19,586 bases of DNA from Pseudomonadota bacterium. GTDB taxonomy: Bacteria; Pseudomonadota; Alphaproteobacteria; Micropepsales; Micropepsaceae. The notes under the pieces were generated by a model that was given only the letters and a program-made list of their open reading frames with translations, was not told the DNA's origin and did not search any database. The position numbers and the translations under genes were made by a program. Positions 7,551-15,751 of this stretch are shown here, piece by piece (positions within the stretch are counted from its first letter, which is position 1; each line of letters begins with the position of its first letter). Where the stretch lies: assembly GCA_021808875.1 (NCBI GenBank), contig JAKBAU010000027.1, positions 1-19,586 on the forward strand. Direction: 5' to 3'.

Positions 7551-7871
7551 ATGGCAGCGGGTTTTGGATGTTTGGTCCTGGATTTTGCGGGAGCAGTAAT
7601 TTCGCGGGAGAGGCATGAGGCAAGTGGCCACGACGATAGCATCTCATATCTCGCAGCATGGTCATCGTTTAATCCAATAAAATGGGGATTGGCACCAATG
7701 CCCGGCCGTAAATCAGGCGGCTTGCAGGCAGGTGTTTCCCAACAGGTTTTTCTCATTGAAGTCCCAACTACTCCGAATTGCCAAGCAGGTAATACCACCG
7801 CGTCGAACAACGTGTTGCCGATAGAGAAAATCACCGCCGATGCGCTCAATTTCATCCCGGAAGGCCGATGA
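7551..7871 (+). CDS. small unknown protein, 106 aa, possibly the tail of the preceding gene
   Basis: Begins at an ATG directly after the TAA of the previous gene and in the same frame. It ends with an ATGA overlap onto vsr (7868-7871). A purine-rich AGGAAGGA lies about 11 nt upstream, a long but usable ribosome-site spacing; translation restart at TAAATG is also plausible. The sequence (MAAGFGCLVLDFAGAVIS at the start, PNCQAGNTTASNNVLPIEK near the end) matches no family I know. The opposite strand has a longer open frame here, but it has no operon fit. The perfect fit of both ends to its neighbours argues that it is translated. GC is low, as in the methyltransferase. Confidence 0.5.
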   Translation: MAAGFGCLVLDFAGAVISRERHEASGHDDSISYLAAWSSFNPIKWGLAPMPGRKSGGLQAGVSQQVFLIEVPTTPNCQAGNTTASNNVLPIEKITADALNFIPEGR

Positions 7872-8290
7872 TGGTGGACTCGCTCACCGCCGAGCGGCGG
7901 AGCTGGAACATGTCGCGGATCAGGGGTCGGAACACTGGTCCGGAACTGCGGCTTCGCTCGCTGCTGCACCGCGCAGGCTTTCGGTTTCGGCTTCATGCGA
8001 AGCACCTGCCGGGCCGCCCGGATGTCGTTCTGCCAAAATACCGGACCGCGATTTTCGTACACGGCTGTTTCTGGCATCGGCATCCAGGCTGCCGGAACGC
8101 GACTATGCCTTCCACGCGGCGCGAGTTCTGGCAGAAGAAGTTCGAGGGCAATGTCGGCCGCGACGTACACAACCGAGCCGTGCTTGAGGCGGCTGGATGG
8201 ACCGTTCTGACCATATGGGAGTGTGAACTGAAGGCTGAAGCGGAGGGCATCGTCCGCTGCCTCACTGATGAATTGCGAGGGAATGGCTGA
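7868..8290 (+). CDS. vsr: Vsr-like (very short patch) DNA endonuclease, 140 aa
   Basis: Closely follows the Vsr pattern: RSWNMSRIRGRNTGPEL near the N-terminus, LPGRPDVVL with catalytic-type Asp52, and HGCFWHRHPGC (65-75). By analogy with E. coli Vsr the latter supplies the general-base His (H70) and zinc ligands C67, H72 and C75, with C119 in WECEL as the last ligand. Length is normal. Classical Vsr nicks 5' of the T in T:G mismatches formed when 5-methylcytosine deaminates, so pairing with a cytosine methyltransferase is logical. In MORC-type systems Vsr-fold proteins have been proposed as restriction nucleases; which applies here is open. GGAAGG sits 3 nt before ATG ATG, so either Met could start. 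Its stop overlaps the next gene (TGATG). Confidence 0.93.
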   Translation: MMVDSLTAERRSWNMSRIRGRNTGPELRLRSLLHRAGFRFRLHAKHLPGRPDVVLPKYRTAIFVHGCFWHRHPGCRNATMPSTRREFWQKKFEGNVGRDVHNRAVLEAAGWTVLTIWECELKAEAEGIVRCLTDELRGNG

Positions 8291-9768
8291 TGGCTACGAG
8301 TCACCATCTACCGCCCAGCGCAGCCAGCCTGACGGCTTCTCTCCGCGACCTCGGGTATTCGCTCGAAACGGCCATAGCTGACCTCATCGACAACAGTATA
8401 TCGGCCGACGCGACCGACATCCAGATTTTCTGCGACATGAGTCGAAATTTACCGGTGCTCGTTATTGTCGACAACGGCTGCGGAATGACGGAGAGCGCGG
8501 TTATCGCGGCGATGCGCCACGGTGCGACTGATCCGCGCAAGGAGCGAGGCCCGAAAGATCTCGGGCGTTTCGGTCTCGGCCTCAAGACCGCCTCGTTCTC
8601 ACAGTGCCGCCGCCTAACAGTGGTAAGCATCGTGAAGGGTGAGTTCGCTGGCGCCGAATGGAGCCTCGCCCGGATCGAGGAAGATGATGACTGGTTCATT
8701 GCTGTTCTGGACCAGCAGGAAATCGCTGGCCAACCTTTTTTCGACACGCTCGGCGATACCGGCACGCTGGTTATCTGGCGTGACCTCGATCGGCTCTTCG
8801 AGGAGGAAACCGGCCTGCGGCGTGACGAGATCGTCAACGAGAAGTTGGCGGCGGTCGAGCGGCACCTGTCGCTTGTGTTTCACCGCTTTCTCGCCGGCGA
8901 GGTGAAGGGAAGGAAAAAGCTAGCGATCAGGATCAACGGCCATCCGATCGCGCCTTTTGATCCTTTCTGCCAGAGGAATGCCGCAACCCAAATTCTGCCA
9001 GAGGAAACGGTCTGGATCGACGACATGGTAGTCACGATGCAGCCCTACATCCTGCCGCACCACAGCCGACTCACCGCGTCGGAATACAACTTCTACCAGG
9101 ACCGCAGCGACTTCATTTCCAATCAAGGCGCCTATGTCTACCGCAACGGCCGCCTGATGGCCTGGGGCGACTGGTTTCGGCTCGTGCCGAAAGGCGAAGC
9201 GACCAAGCTCGCCCGTGTCCAGATCGACTTCCCCAACAGCCTCGATGAAGCTTGGACTATCGACATCAAGAAGTCGCGGGCGCGACCTCCGCGCGTGGTG
9301 CGGGAGCGTCTACGTCAGATCATCAACAAGATCACGGCCCGCAGCGTGACGGTGCATCGGGGCCGCGGACAGAAGCTGTTCGAGGAAAGCGCGGCACCGT
9401 TCTGGGAACGATACGCCGACCACGGCGGCATCAGCTACGCGATCAATACGCAACACCCTCTCGTGGCCTCGCTGAGCGCGAGGCTGGCAACGGAGAACGC
9501 GGAGATGCTCCGAATGGTGCTCGACTCTATCGCCGCATCGCTCCCGGTAGAGATGATCTATTCTGATTACTCGACCCACCCGCGCGAGGTGGGCCAGGCA
9601 GCAGCGGACGAAAGCCGCACCCTGGACAGATTGAACTGCCTCAAACAGGCACTCTATGGGGATGGTCCCGGCGACCCCAAAGCATTCCTTCAGATCGTAC
9701 GCTCTACTCGGTTGTTCGACGGGCAGATCGAGACTGCCGAGCAATTCATCGCAGAGGCCTTCACGTGA
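8290..9768 (+). CDS. MORC/MutL-type GHKL ATPase of a restriction-modification-like system, 492 aa
   Basis: An N-terminal GHKL fold is obvious: the N box with AIADLIDNSISA (Mg-binding Asn35), DNGCGM (61-66) and the lid motif LGRFGLGLKTAS (91-102). A second conserved block, YVYRNGRLMAWGDW followed by KLARVQIDFPNS and TIDIKKS, matches the ribosomal-S5-like transducer domain with its conserved lysines. The C-terminal third (about 350-492) is helical and unassigned. Such proteins dimerise on ATP binding and clamp DNA, and are the bacterial relatives of eukaryotic MORC proteins. Coupled by TGATG to vsr and by GTGA to the Z1 gene, it is probably the ATP-driven DNA-loading or sensing part of the system. 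No membrane segment is seen. Confidence 0.92.
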   Translation: MATSHHLPPSAASLTASLRDLGYSLETAIADLIDNSISADATDIQIFCDMSRNLPVLVIVDNGCGMTESAVIAAMRHGATDPRKERGPKDLGRFGLGLKTASFSQCRRLTVVSIVKGEFAGAEWSLARIEEDDDWFIAVLDQQEIAGQPFFDTLGDTGTLVIWRDLDRLFEEETGLRRDEIVNEKLAAVERHLSLVFHRFLAGEVKGRKKLAIRINGHPIAPFDPFCQRNAATQILPEETVWIDDMVVTMQPYILPHHSRLTASEYNFYQDRSDFISNQGAYVYRNGRLMAWGDWFRLVPKGEATKLARVQIDFPNSLDEAWTIDIKKSRARPPRVVRERLRQIINKITARSVTVHRGRGQKLFEESAAPFWERYADHGGISYAINTQHPLVASLSARLATENAEMLRMVLDSIAASLPVEMIYSDYSTHPREVGQAAADESRTLDRLNCLKQALYGDGPGDPKAFLQIVRSTRLFDGQIETAEQFIAEAFT

Positions 9769-12425
9769 CCGCGACGATCATCACGGAAGAACGCAATATC
9801 GCCAACGCGCTGATCTCGGGCCTCGCCAACCTGACCGAGACGCCGACGCGCGACCAAGTGGAGGAGAAGGCGAAGCAGATCGCTGCCATTTTCGGCTACA
9901 CCGGCGACCTCCGCAATATCATCACTGAGGCAATGATTTCGGTCGACACGCGCATGGGCGCCGGTGTCTCGCTCGTCGACGTCGCCGCAAAGCATGACGA
10001 TCAGTGGGTCCGCAAGCGTGAGGACATCACGTGGACCTATTCCGGTGCTTACGAGCCCTTCCTTCTGAAGGACGGATGGCCGCCTCGGATGGTGCAGTCG
10101 CTGAGCGACGTGACCAGCCGCATTCTGGGACATCTTCAGGACCCGCACAGCGAGGGCACGACGTGGAACCGCCGCGGCTTGGTTATCGGCCACGTCCAGT
10201 CAGGCAAGACCGCCAATTACACCGGCCTAATCGCTCGTGCCGCCGATGCCGGCTACAAGTTCATCGTCGTAATCGCCGGCATTCACAATAACCTGCGCAA
10301 GCAGACCCAGGAGCGTATCGATGAAGCCTTCATCGGGCGCTCCAGTGATCCGGAGAACCGTCGCTCCATTGGCGTCGGCCTCGACCCCGGCTATCCGCAT
10401 CCCGCGACGCTGACCAACGTCAACGAAGATTTCAACAAGAATACTGCGGCAAAGAGCGGCTGGAAGATCAACGATTTTTCCAAGCCGATCATTCTCATTA
10501 TTAAGAAGAATGTCACGACCCTCACAGCCCTGCACAAGTGGCTGCGGGCACTGAACGCCGAAGGCGATGGCCGGATTTCCGATGTCCCGATGCTGCTGAT
10601 CGACGACGAGGCCGACAACGCCTCGATCAACACCAACAAGGACGATATCGACCCGACTCGCACGAACGCCATGATCCGACGCATTTTGGGGCTGTTCGCG
10701 AAATCCTGCTACGTCGGATATACGGCGACGCCGTTCGCCAACATCTTCATCAATCCCGAAGCCTATGACGAAGACGTGCGCGAGGAACTGTTCCCGCGCG
10801 ACTTCATTTACTGCCTAGATGCGCCGACGACCTATTTCGGCGCTGAGAAGGTCTTCCTCAACGACGAGACCAGCCAGTCGATTGTGAAGCCGATCGACGA
10901 TTGCGAGGACTTCCTTCCGTACAGTCACAAGCGCGACGCCCCCGTGCCGGAGCTGCCACCCAGCCTCTACCGCGCCCTCGACGAGTTCATTGTCGCGCGT
11001 GCCATCCGCAACCTGCGTGGCCAGACCAGCAAGCACTGCTCGATGATGATCAACGTGTCCCGCTTCGTGCCGGTACAGAAGGCGGTGCGCGATTTTCTCA
11101 GTCTGCGGGAGAAGAAGATCAGGGAGGCCGTTCGGACGAACTATCGGATGCCGGAATCCGTCTCATCGGCGAACGTCTATATGCAGGGACTAAAGCAGGC
11201 GTTCGACGCCGAATATACCGGTGCGGGCTTCACTTGGCCCGAGGTCAAGACTGCGCTGAACAGCGTGTTCGACCACCTTTACCTCTACGTCATCAACAGC
11301 AAGAGCGACGAGGTGCTCGACTTCACACGGTACGAGAAGGAGGGCGTGGGTCTCACCGCCATCGCGGTCGGCGGTCTCAGCCTGTCGCGCGGTTTGACCA
11401 TCGAAGGCCTAACGGTAAGTTACATGTATCGCAATACAAAGATGTACGACACACTCATGCAGATGGGCCGCTGGTTCGGCTACCGGCCGGGCTTCGAAGA
11501 CCTCTGCCGCGTCCATCTCTCGCGCGATTCCATCAACTGGTATTCGCATATCGCCGAAGCCGCCGAGGAGCTCACTCAGCAGGTGAAGCGGATGCGGCGC
11601 GACGGCCTGAGTCCGAAGGACTTCGGCCTTTATGTCCGTTCTCATCCGGACAGTCTCCTGATCACAGCCGCCAACAAGATGCGATCGGGCCAAGAGGTCA
11701 CGGTCGAACAGAGTTTCAGCGGCAGGCTGCGGGAGAGCTACGTCGTCTCGACCGATCCGGGGGTGAATGCCCGGAACTTCGAGCTTATCGCCGAGCACTG
11801 GCGCAGCCGTTTTGGAGGACGGACAAGAGAGGACACCGGGAAGGGTTTTATCTTCCGGGAGGTTCCAATCGCGGTGGTCGGGGACTTTCTGACCCGGTTC
11901 GAAACCCACTCGACCTTCGCCGGCATCAAATCGGATGTGGTCAACTATCTCGAACGGATCGCGGAAAAGCGTCCGCTCGCCGACATCCTGCTCATCTCCC
12001 CCGAAGGTGCTCCCGGCGATGACGAGCCGTTTACGCTTAGAAACCAAGTGCGTGTGGTCGGCAAGGATCAGCCGAACGGAACCGCGTGGCGTCTGAACAA
12101 GGATCGTGTTGCCTCCCGCGGCGACGAGAAGCTTGGACTGGACGATGCTCAGCGGAAGGAGGCGGAGGCATTGGCCGGCGGTGAGGGCGGGACCGGAGCG
12201 GTGTCCGACACGCACTACCGAATGGTCCGGAATAGGCCGCTCCTTATGATCCACAGCCTCGAACCCAGGGACGGGGCCATAGCGGGGCCAATCGCCGCGT
12301 TCGGCGTGAGCTTTCCCTATGGCGACTATTCGACCACCATCAATGTGGTGGTGAACAAGGTCTGGGTCCAACAGATGCAGGGCTTTAGCGATGATCCGGA
12401 CGAGGAGGAGGATTACGATGTCTGA
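9765..12425 (+). CDS. Z1-domain superfamily 2 ATPase/helicase-like protein, 886 aa
   Basis: Walker A GHVQSGKT (142-149), Walker B LLIDDEAD (277-284), a motif III-like GYTATPFANI (318-327), GGLSLSRGLTIEG (536-548) and the arginine-finger-type MQMGRWFGYR (565-574) are all visible. This is the Z1 family pattern, found almost only next to MORC-type ATPases in restriction-like operons. It is expected to move along or remodel DNA for the nucleases. The N-terminal ~130 residues are helical; the last ~200 residues are charged and end in an acidic DDPDEEEDYDV tail. The GTG start overlaps the previous stop by GTGA; there is no better ATG nearby. Its 3' end overlaps the next gene by 8 nt. Length is typical for the family. 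Confidence 0.94.
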   Translation: MTATIITEERNIANALISGLANLTETPTRDQVEEKAKQIAAIFGYTGDLRNIITEAMISVDTRMGAGVSLVDVAAKHDDQWVRKREDITWTYSGAYEPFLLKDGWPPRMVQSLSDVTSRILGHLQDPHSEGTTWNRRGLVIGHVQSGKTANYTGLIARAADAGYKFIVVIAGIHNNLRKQTQERIDEAFIGRSSDPENRRSIGVGLDPGYPHPATLTNVNEDFNKNTAAKSGWKINDFSKPIILIIKKNVTTLTALHKWLRALNAEGDGRISDVPMLLIDDEADNASINTNKDDIDPTRTNAMIRRILGLFAKSCYVGYTATPFANIFINPEAYDEDVREELFPRDFIYCLDAPTTYFGAEKVFLNDETSQSIVKPIDDCEDFLPYSHKRDAPVPELPPSLYRALDEFIVARAIRNLRGQTSKHCSMMINVSRFVPVQKAVRDFLSLREKKIREAVRTNYRMPESVSSANVYMQGLKQAFDAEYTGAGFTWPEVKTALNSVFDHLYLYVINSKSDEVLDFTRYEKEGVGLTAIAVGGLSLSRGLTIEGLTVSYMYRNTKMYDTLMQMGRWFGYRPGFEDLCRVHLSRDSINWYSHIAEAAEELTQQVKRMRRDGLSPKDFGLYVRSHPDSLLITAANKMRSGQEVTVEQSFSGRLRESYVVSTDPGVNARNFELIAEHWRSRFGGRTREDTGKGFIFREVPIAVVGDFLTRFETHSTFAGIKSDVVNYLERIAEKRPLADILLISPEGAPGDDEPFTLRNQVRVVGKDQPNGTAWRLNKDRVASRGDEKLGLDDAQRKEAEALAGGEGGTGAVSDTHYRMVRNRPLLMIHSLEPRDGAIAGPIAAFGVSFPYGDYSTTINVVVNKVWVQQMQGFSDDPDEEEDYDV

Positions 12426-13383
12426 GTCCTCGCCGTGGGATGAGATCGCGGTCCCCGGCGCGGACTTCAACGTCCGTCAGGTTCCCGGCGAAACTGCCGT
12501 GCCCTGCTTCTGGGGACGCGATACAACCGGCGCCTGCCTATTCATTGCGGAGCTTCAGGGCGACCACACCGGCCAGTTCCGAAAAAATGGGGTTTCGGTC
12601 CATGGCATTGACGTCGATCTTCGCGGAGCCGCGCCGGGACAGCAGCGACTTGTGCTCACGCTTGAAAAACAGGTCGATCGCGATCTTTTTGAGAGCCTCT
12701 GCCGCACCCTAGCATCCGCCCTGGAACGCGCTACCGATTCCGCGAGTTCGCTTGCTGTCGCGCTGGCGCACATCCGGCGCTGGAAGACCTTCCTGTCGGG
12801 TCGCAGCCAGCACCTAACAGCCGAGGAGGTCCGCGGCCTCTTCGCCGAGCTGATTTTTCTGCTGGAGCTGAGCGACCGGCATACTTCAACAGTCGCAGCC
12901 GTCGAAGCTTGGCTCGGACCTGAAAGGTCGCATCAGGATTTTATCTTCGGCGACACTGCGGTGGAGATCAAATCGCTTTCTGGCTCCGAGCGCAGCACGG
13001 TGCGGATTTCCTCAGAGGATCAGCTCGAATCGCTCAACGATGAGTTGTTTCTGCGCATCTACCGGCTGAGCAGCCTGCCCGACGCGGCGGGCGCGCAATC
13101 CCTCAACGAAATCGTCGCCACAGTGCAGACGCGGCTCACCGACGCGGAGGCTGTCGAAGCGTTCGACCGCAAGCTGGTAGTTCACGGGTACGTGCCTCTT
13201 CCGGACTACGATGGACCCCGCTTTGTCGTCAGCGATGTGCACAGCTATCAAGTTGGCGATGGCTTCCCCCGGCTCATGCGGTCGCAACTGCCAACTGGCA
13301 TCGGCAGAGTCGCTTACGATATCCGGCTGGAAACCATTGCGCCCTTTGAATGCGACGATGCCGCGGTCTTCGGAGAAAGCTGA
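12418..13383 (+). CDS. PD-(D/E)XK motif protein, 321 aa
   Basis: The nuclease core is visible as HQDFIFGDTAVEIKSL: Asp174, then Glu183-Ile-Lys185, the (D/E)-x-K motif. Upstream is a strand/helix-rich domain including AEEVRGLFAELIFLLEL, the usual glutamate-containing helix in front of the core. It matches the PD-(D/E)XK motif protein family (DUF4420-like, from memory) found after Z1 genes. Likely a DNA endonuclease subunit of the system. The start at 12418 is chosen over 12391 because GGAGGAGG lies just upstream of ATGTCTGA, which overlaps the Z1 stop by 8 nt. Its stop forms TGATG with the AIPR gene. Catalysis is inferred from the motif. Confidence 0.9.
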   Translation: MSESSPWDEIAVPGADFNVRQVPGETAVPCFWGRDTTGACLFIAELQGDHTGQFRKNGVSVHGIDVDLRGAAPGQQRLVLTLEKQVDRDLFESLCRTLASALERATDSASSLAVALAHIRRWKTFLSGRSQHLTAEEVRGLFAELIFLLELSDRHTSTVAAVEAWLGPERSHQDFIFGDTAVEIKSLSGSERSTVRISSEDQLESLNDELFLRIYRLSSLPDAAGAQSLNEIVATVQTRLTDAEAVEAFDRKLVVHGYVPLPDYDGPRFVVSDVHSYQVGDGFPRLMRSQLPTGIGRVAYDIRLETIAPFECDDAAVFGES

Positions 13384-15443
13384 TGGAGCAGACCGTAGAG
13401 GAGTTCTTTCACCACTTCCGCCAGGACACGCTGGCCGATGCTGAGGCTAACAGCACCTATCAGCTTGAGGCATTCATGGAGGCGGTTTCCATCGAGCTGA
13501 TTGAAACTGGCTTCATCGAAGGGTTCGAGCACTGTCATTACCGGGCACCGCGCGGCATGCGGGTCGACGGCTACTGGTTTACCGACGAGGGCGCGCTCGA
13601 TATCTTCGTCGCCGACTTCGATTGTCGGCGCGAGCTTGAGACGCTCACGCGCACTGATGTGGATGCCGCCCTCAAGCGCGCCGTCAACTTCTTTGAGGCG
13701 AGCCTTCAAGGAACTCTTGAACCCGATGTCACCACCCCCGAATACGGGCTCGCCCGGCAGATAGCGGACCGGCGTGCGATGCTGCGCCAAGTCAATTTCT
13801 ATCTGACCTCCGAGCGGGTGCTGAGCGACCGTTTCCAAGGGGTTCCCGACGGCGAGGTAGCCGGGATCCGTGCCACCTATCACATCTGGGACATGGCCCG
13901 GTTCGAACGTCAGCGCAGCTCGCGCGGGCACAAGGAGCCACTCAACATCGATTTCGTCGAGCTCTTCGGGAAGGGCATCAACTGTCTGCCCGCTAATCTC
14001 GGCTTCGACTCCTATCAGTCTTTTCTGATCGTCATGCCGGCGCCGATCCTCGCCGCGCTCTACGACCGATACAGTGCACGTCTTCTGGAGCAGAACGTTC
14101 GGACTTTCCTCCAGGCCCGCGCGCAGGTGAACAAAGGTATCCGGGCAACCATCTTGAATGAGCCCCAGATGTTCTTCGCCTACAACAACGGCATCACGGC
14201 GACGGCGCAGGAGGTCGAGACGCGGATGACCGACATCGGTCTCCAGATCGTCCGCATGACCGACCTCCAGATCGTGAACGGCGGCCAGACGACCGCGTCG
14301 CTCTTCCACACTCAGCGCCGAGACAAGGCCGACTTGTCGGGCATCTTCGTGCAAATGAAGCTGTCGGTCATAGACAGCGAGCAGAGCGAGATGGTCGTCC
14401 CGCGCATCTCGGAGTACGCCAACACACAGAACCGAGTGAACGCCGCCGATTTCTTCTCCAACCACCCGTTCCACGTCCGCATGGCTGAATTCTCGCGCCG
14501 TATCTGGGCTCCCGCTCAGCGGGGCGCACAACGCGAGACGAAGTGGTTCTACGAGCGGGCGCGCGGTCAGTATGTCGACGCGCAGTCGAAGCTTACCCTA
14601 GGAGAGCAGAAGAGGTTTCGCGCGGAATTTCCCAAGACGCAAATGTTTACGAAGACAGATCTCGCCAAGTTCGAGAATGTCTTCGACGATCACCCGCGAT
14701 GGGTAAACCTCGGCAGTCAAAAGAACTTCGCCCGCTACGCGCTGCGGATCGGGAAGGAATGGGAGAAATCGTCCGATGGTTTTAACGAGTTCTATTTTAA
14801 ACGCGCTATCGCCCGTGGCATCCTGTTTCGCGCGACCGAGAAGCTGGTTTCGGAGCAGGCTTGGTACAATGGCGGCTACCGGGCGAACATCGTGGCCTAC
14901 ACGCTCTCCATGCTGGGGGAGATCACGAAGCGCCGTAAAGCGACTGTTGATTATCAGCGTATCTGGTCCGCCCAGACCATCGATAATGTACTGACGGAGG
15001 TTCTGGTGGTTATCGCAACAGCCGTGAACGAAGACATTATCGTCCCACCCCAAGGCATCTCGAATATTTCGGAATGGTGCAAGAAAGAGGGTTGCTGGAC
15101 ACGACTCGTCGAGCAGGCCAGTCGCATCTCGGGGCTTCTACCTGAGCGGTTCTGGACAGGGCTTGCATCCGCTGAGGACAATCGACATGAAGCGAATACG
15201 GCTCGACAGACACAGAAGATCGATAACGGGATCGACAACCAGAAGCAGGTTCTCTCAGTCTCTCCACAGAAATGGACGGAGATTCTAGAGGAAGGGAAGA
15301 AGAGGAAGTTCCTGACTCCCAAGGAGATTGGTATCCTTCAGATAGCACGACAGATTCCTGCTAAGATACCAACAGAGTGGCAGAGCTCTGTACTTATCGA
15401 AGTATTGGCTAAGGCAACGAGCCGGGGGTTGCTGCGTGAATGA
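13383..15443 (+). CDS. AIPR (abortive infection phage resistance-type) protein, 686 aa
   Basis: The central AIPR signature is clear: FAYNNGITATA (265-275) and LQIVNGGQTTASLF (295-308), followed by a region with EYANTQNRVNAADFFSNHPFH. The N-terminal 80 residues include RVDGYWFTDEGALDIFVADF (60-79), which may be a degenerate nuclease-like fold; this is conjecture. AIPR proteins occur in phage-resistance loci and as the last gene of Z1/MORC systems. The ATG at 13383 overlaps the previous stop (TGATG) and has GGAG 7 nt upstream; an 11-residue longer frame starting at 13350 lies inside the preceding gene and is less likely. The last ~85 codons are less GC-rich than the rest (29 of 60 bases at 15301-15360). 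No membrane segment is seen. Confidence 0.92.
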   Translation: MEQTVEEFFHHFRQDTLADAEANSTYQLEAFMEAVSIELIETGFIEGFEHCHYRAPRGMRVDGYWFTDEGALDIFVADFDCRRELETLTRTDVDAALKRAVNFFEASLQGTLEPDVTTPEYGLARQIADRRAMLRQVNFYLTSERVLSDRFQGVPDGEVAGIRATYHIWDMARFERQRSSRGHKEPLNIDFVELFGKGINCLPANLGFDSYQSFLIVMPAPILAALYDRYSARLLEQNVRTFLQARAQVNKGIRATILNEPQMFFAYNNGITATAQEVETRMTDIGLQIVRMTDLQIVNGGQTTASLFHTQRRDKADLSGIFVQMKLSVIDSEQSEMVVPRISEYANTQNRVNAADFFSNHPFHVRMAEFSRRIWAPAQRGAQRETKWFYERARGQYVDAQSKLTLGEQKRFRAEFPKTQMFTKTDLAKFENVFDDHPRWVNLGSQKNFARYALRIGKEWEKSSDGFNEFYFKRAIARGILFRATEKLVSEQAWYNGGYRANIVAYTLSMLGEITKRRKATVDYQRIWSAQTIDNVLTEVLVVIATAVNEDIIVPPQGISNISEWCKKEGCWTRLVEQASRISGLLPERFWTGLASAEDNRHEANTARQTQKIDNGIDNQKQVLSVSPQKWTEILEEGKKRKFLTPKEIGILQIARQIPAKIPTEWQSSVLIEVLAKATSRGLLRE

Positions 15444-15464
15444 TATCATTTTTCCTATCATGAT
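15439..15464. promoter_or_regulatory. AT-rich palindromes at the AIPR stop, candidate operator/promoter of the second cassette
   Basis: AATGATATCATT (15439-15450) is a perfect 12-nt palindrome that includes the AIPR stop codon. ATCATGAT (15457-15464) is a second one. TATCAT occurs twice, exactly 12 nt apart (15444 and 15456), and is one base off the -10 consensus. In a GC-rich region this AT-rich block just before a small RHH-like gene looks like an operator, but no good -35 box is placed correctly. Confidence 0.42.
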
Positions 15465-15486
15465 TTTACCAGGTCAGGATCACGAC

Positions 15487-15711
15487 ATGGCCCAGCCCCG
15501 GACGATCGAGGCTACACTAGGGACGGCGAAAGAAGCGGTTGAAGATGTTGCTATGCAGGTGATCGTGCCGCGGCGGATCAAACACGCGTTTGGGGTGGGG
15601 GCCGAATCGGAGGGCGCGACCCAGCGGACGTTCGTGCTTCGAGGCTTGAAGGCCTTCGGCTTCGAGGTTGGCGAAAGCGATATGTTTGATCGCCGGAACG
15701 CCAAGCGGTGA
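15487..15711 (+). CDS. small ribbon-helix-helix-like protein, 74 aa
   Basis: The core reads as one strand (MQVIVP) and two helices (RRIKHAFGVGAESEG, TQRTFVLRGLKAFGFEV), then a basic tail FDRRNAKR. This resembles small RHH proteins that accompany ParA or toxins on alphaproteobacterial plasmids. Neither partner is present here. The ATG at 15487 has AGGA 8 nt upstream. A GTG at 15436, overlapping the end of the AIPR gene, is in frame and would add 17 hydrophobic residues (NDIIFPIMILPG), but it would make the palindromic segment coding, so I prefer the later start. It lies 43 nt after AIPR and 40 nt before the kinase-like gene, and may regulate that cassette. Confidence 0.6.
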   Translation: MAQPRTIEATLGTAKEAVEDVAMQVIVPRRIKHAFGVGAESEGATQRTFVLRGLKAFGFEVGESDMFDRRNAKR

Positions 15712-15751
15712 TCATCTCTTGGGAGCGGGCAACACCGGGATCAACGGACAC

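Noticed and set aside
7415..8170. A 251-codon minus-strand frame across the 106-aa gene and vsr.
   Set aside because: Opposite to the conserved Vsr core and against the operon direction. It keeps some doubt on the 106-aa gene, which is why that call has moderate confidence.
10901..12022. A 373-codon plus-strand frame inside the Z1 gene in another phase.
   Set aside because: Arginine- and proline-rich out-of-frame reading, typical of GC-rich shadow frames.
11409..12470. A 353-codon minus-strand open frame opposite the Z1 gene.
   Set aside because: The plus frame holds helicase motifs and fits the operon; the antisense frame shows no motif or start signal.
13314..14531. A 405-codon minus-strand open frame opposite the AIPR gene.
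   Set aside because: Antisense of the well-supported AIPR signature region; no independent evidence.
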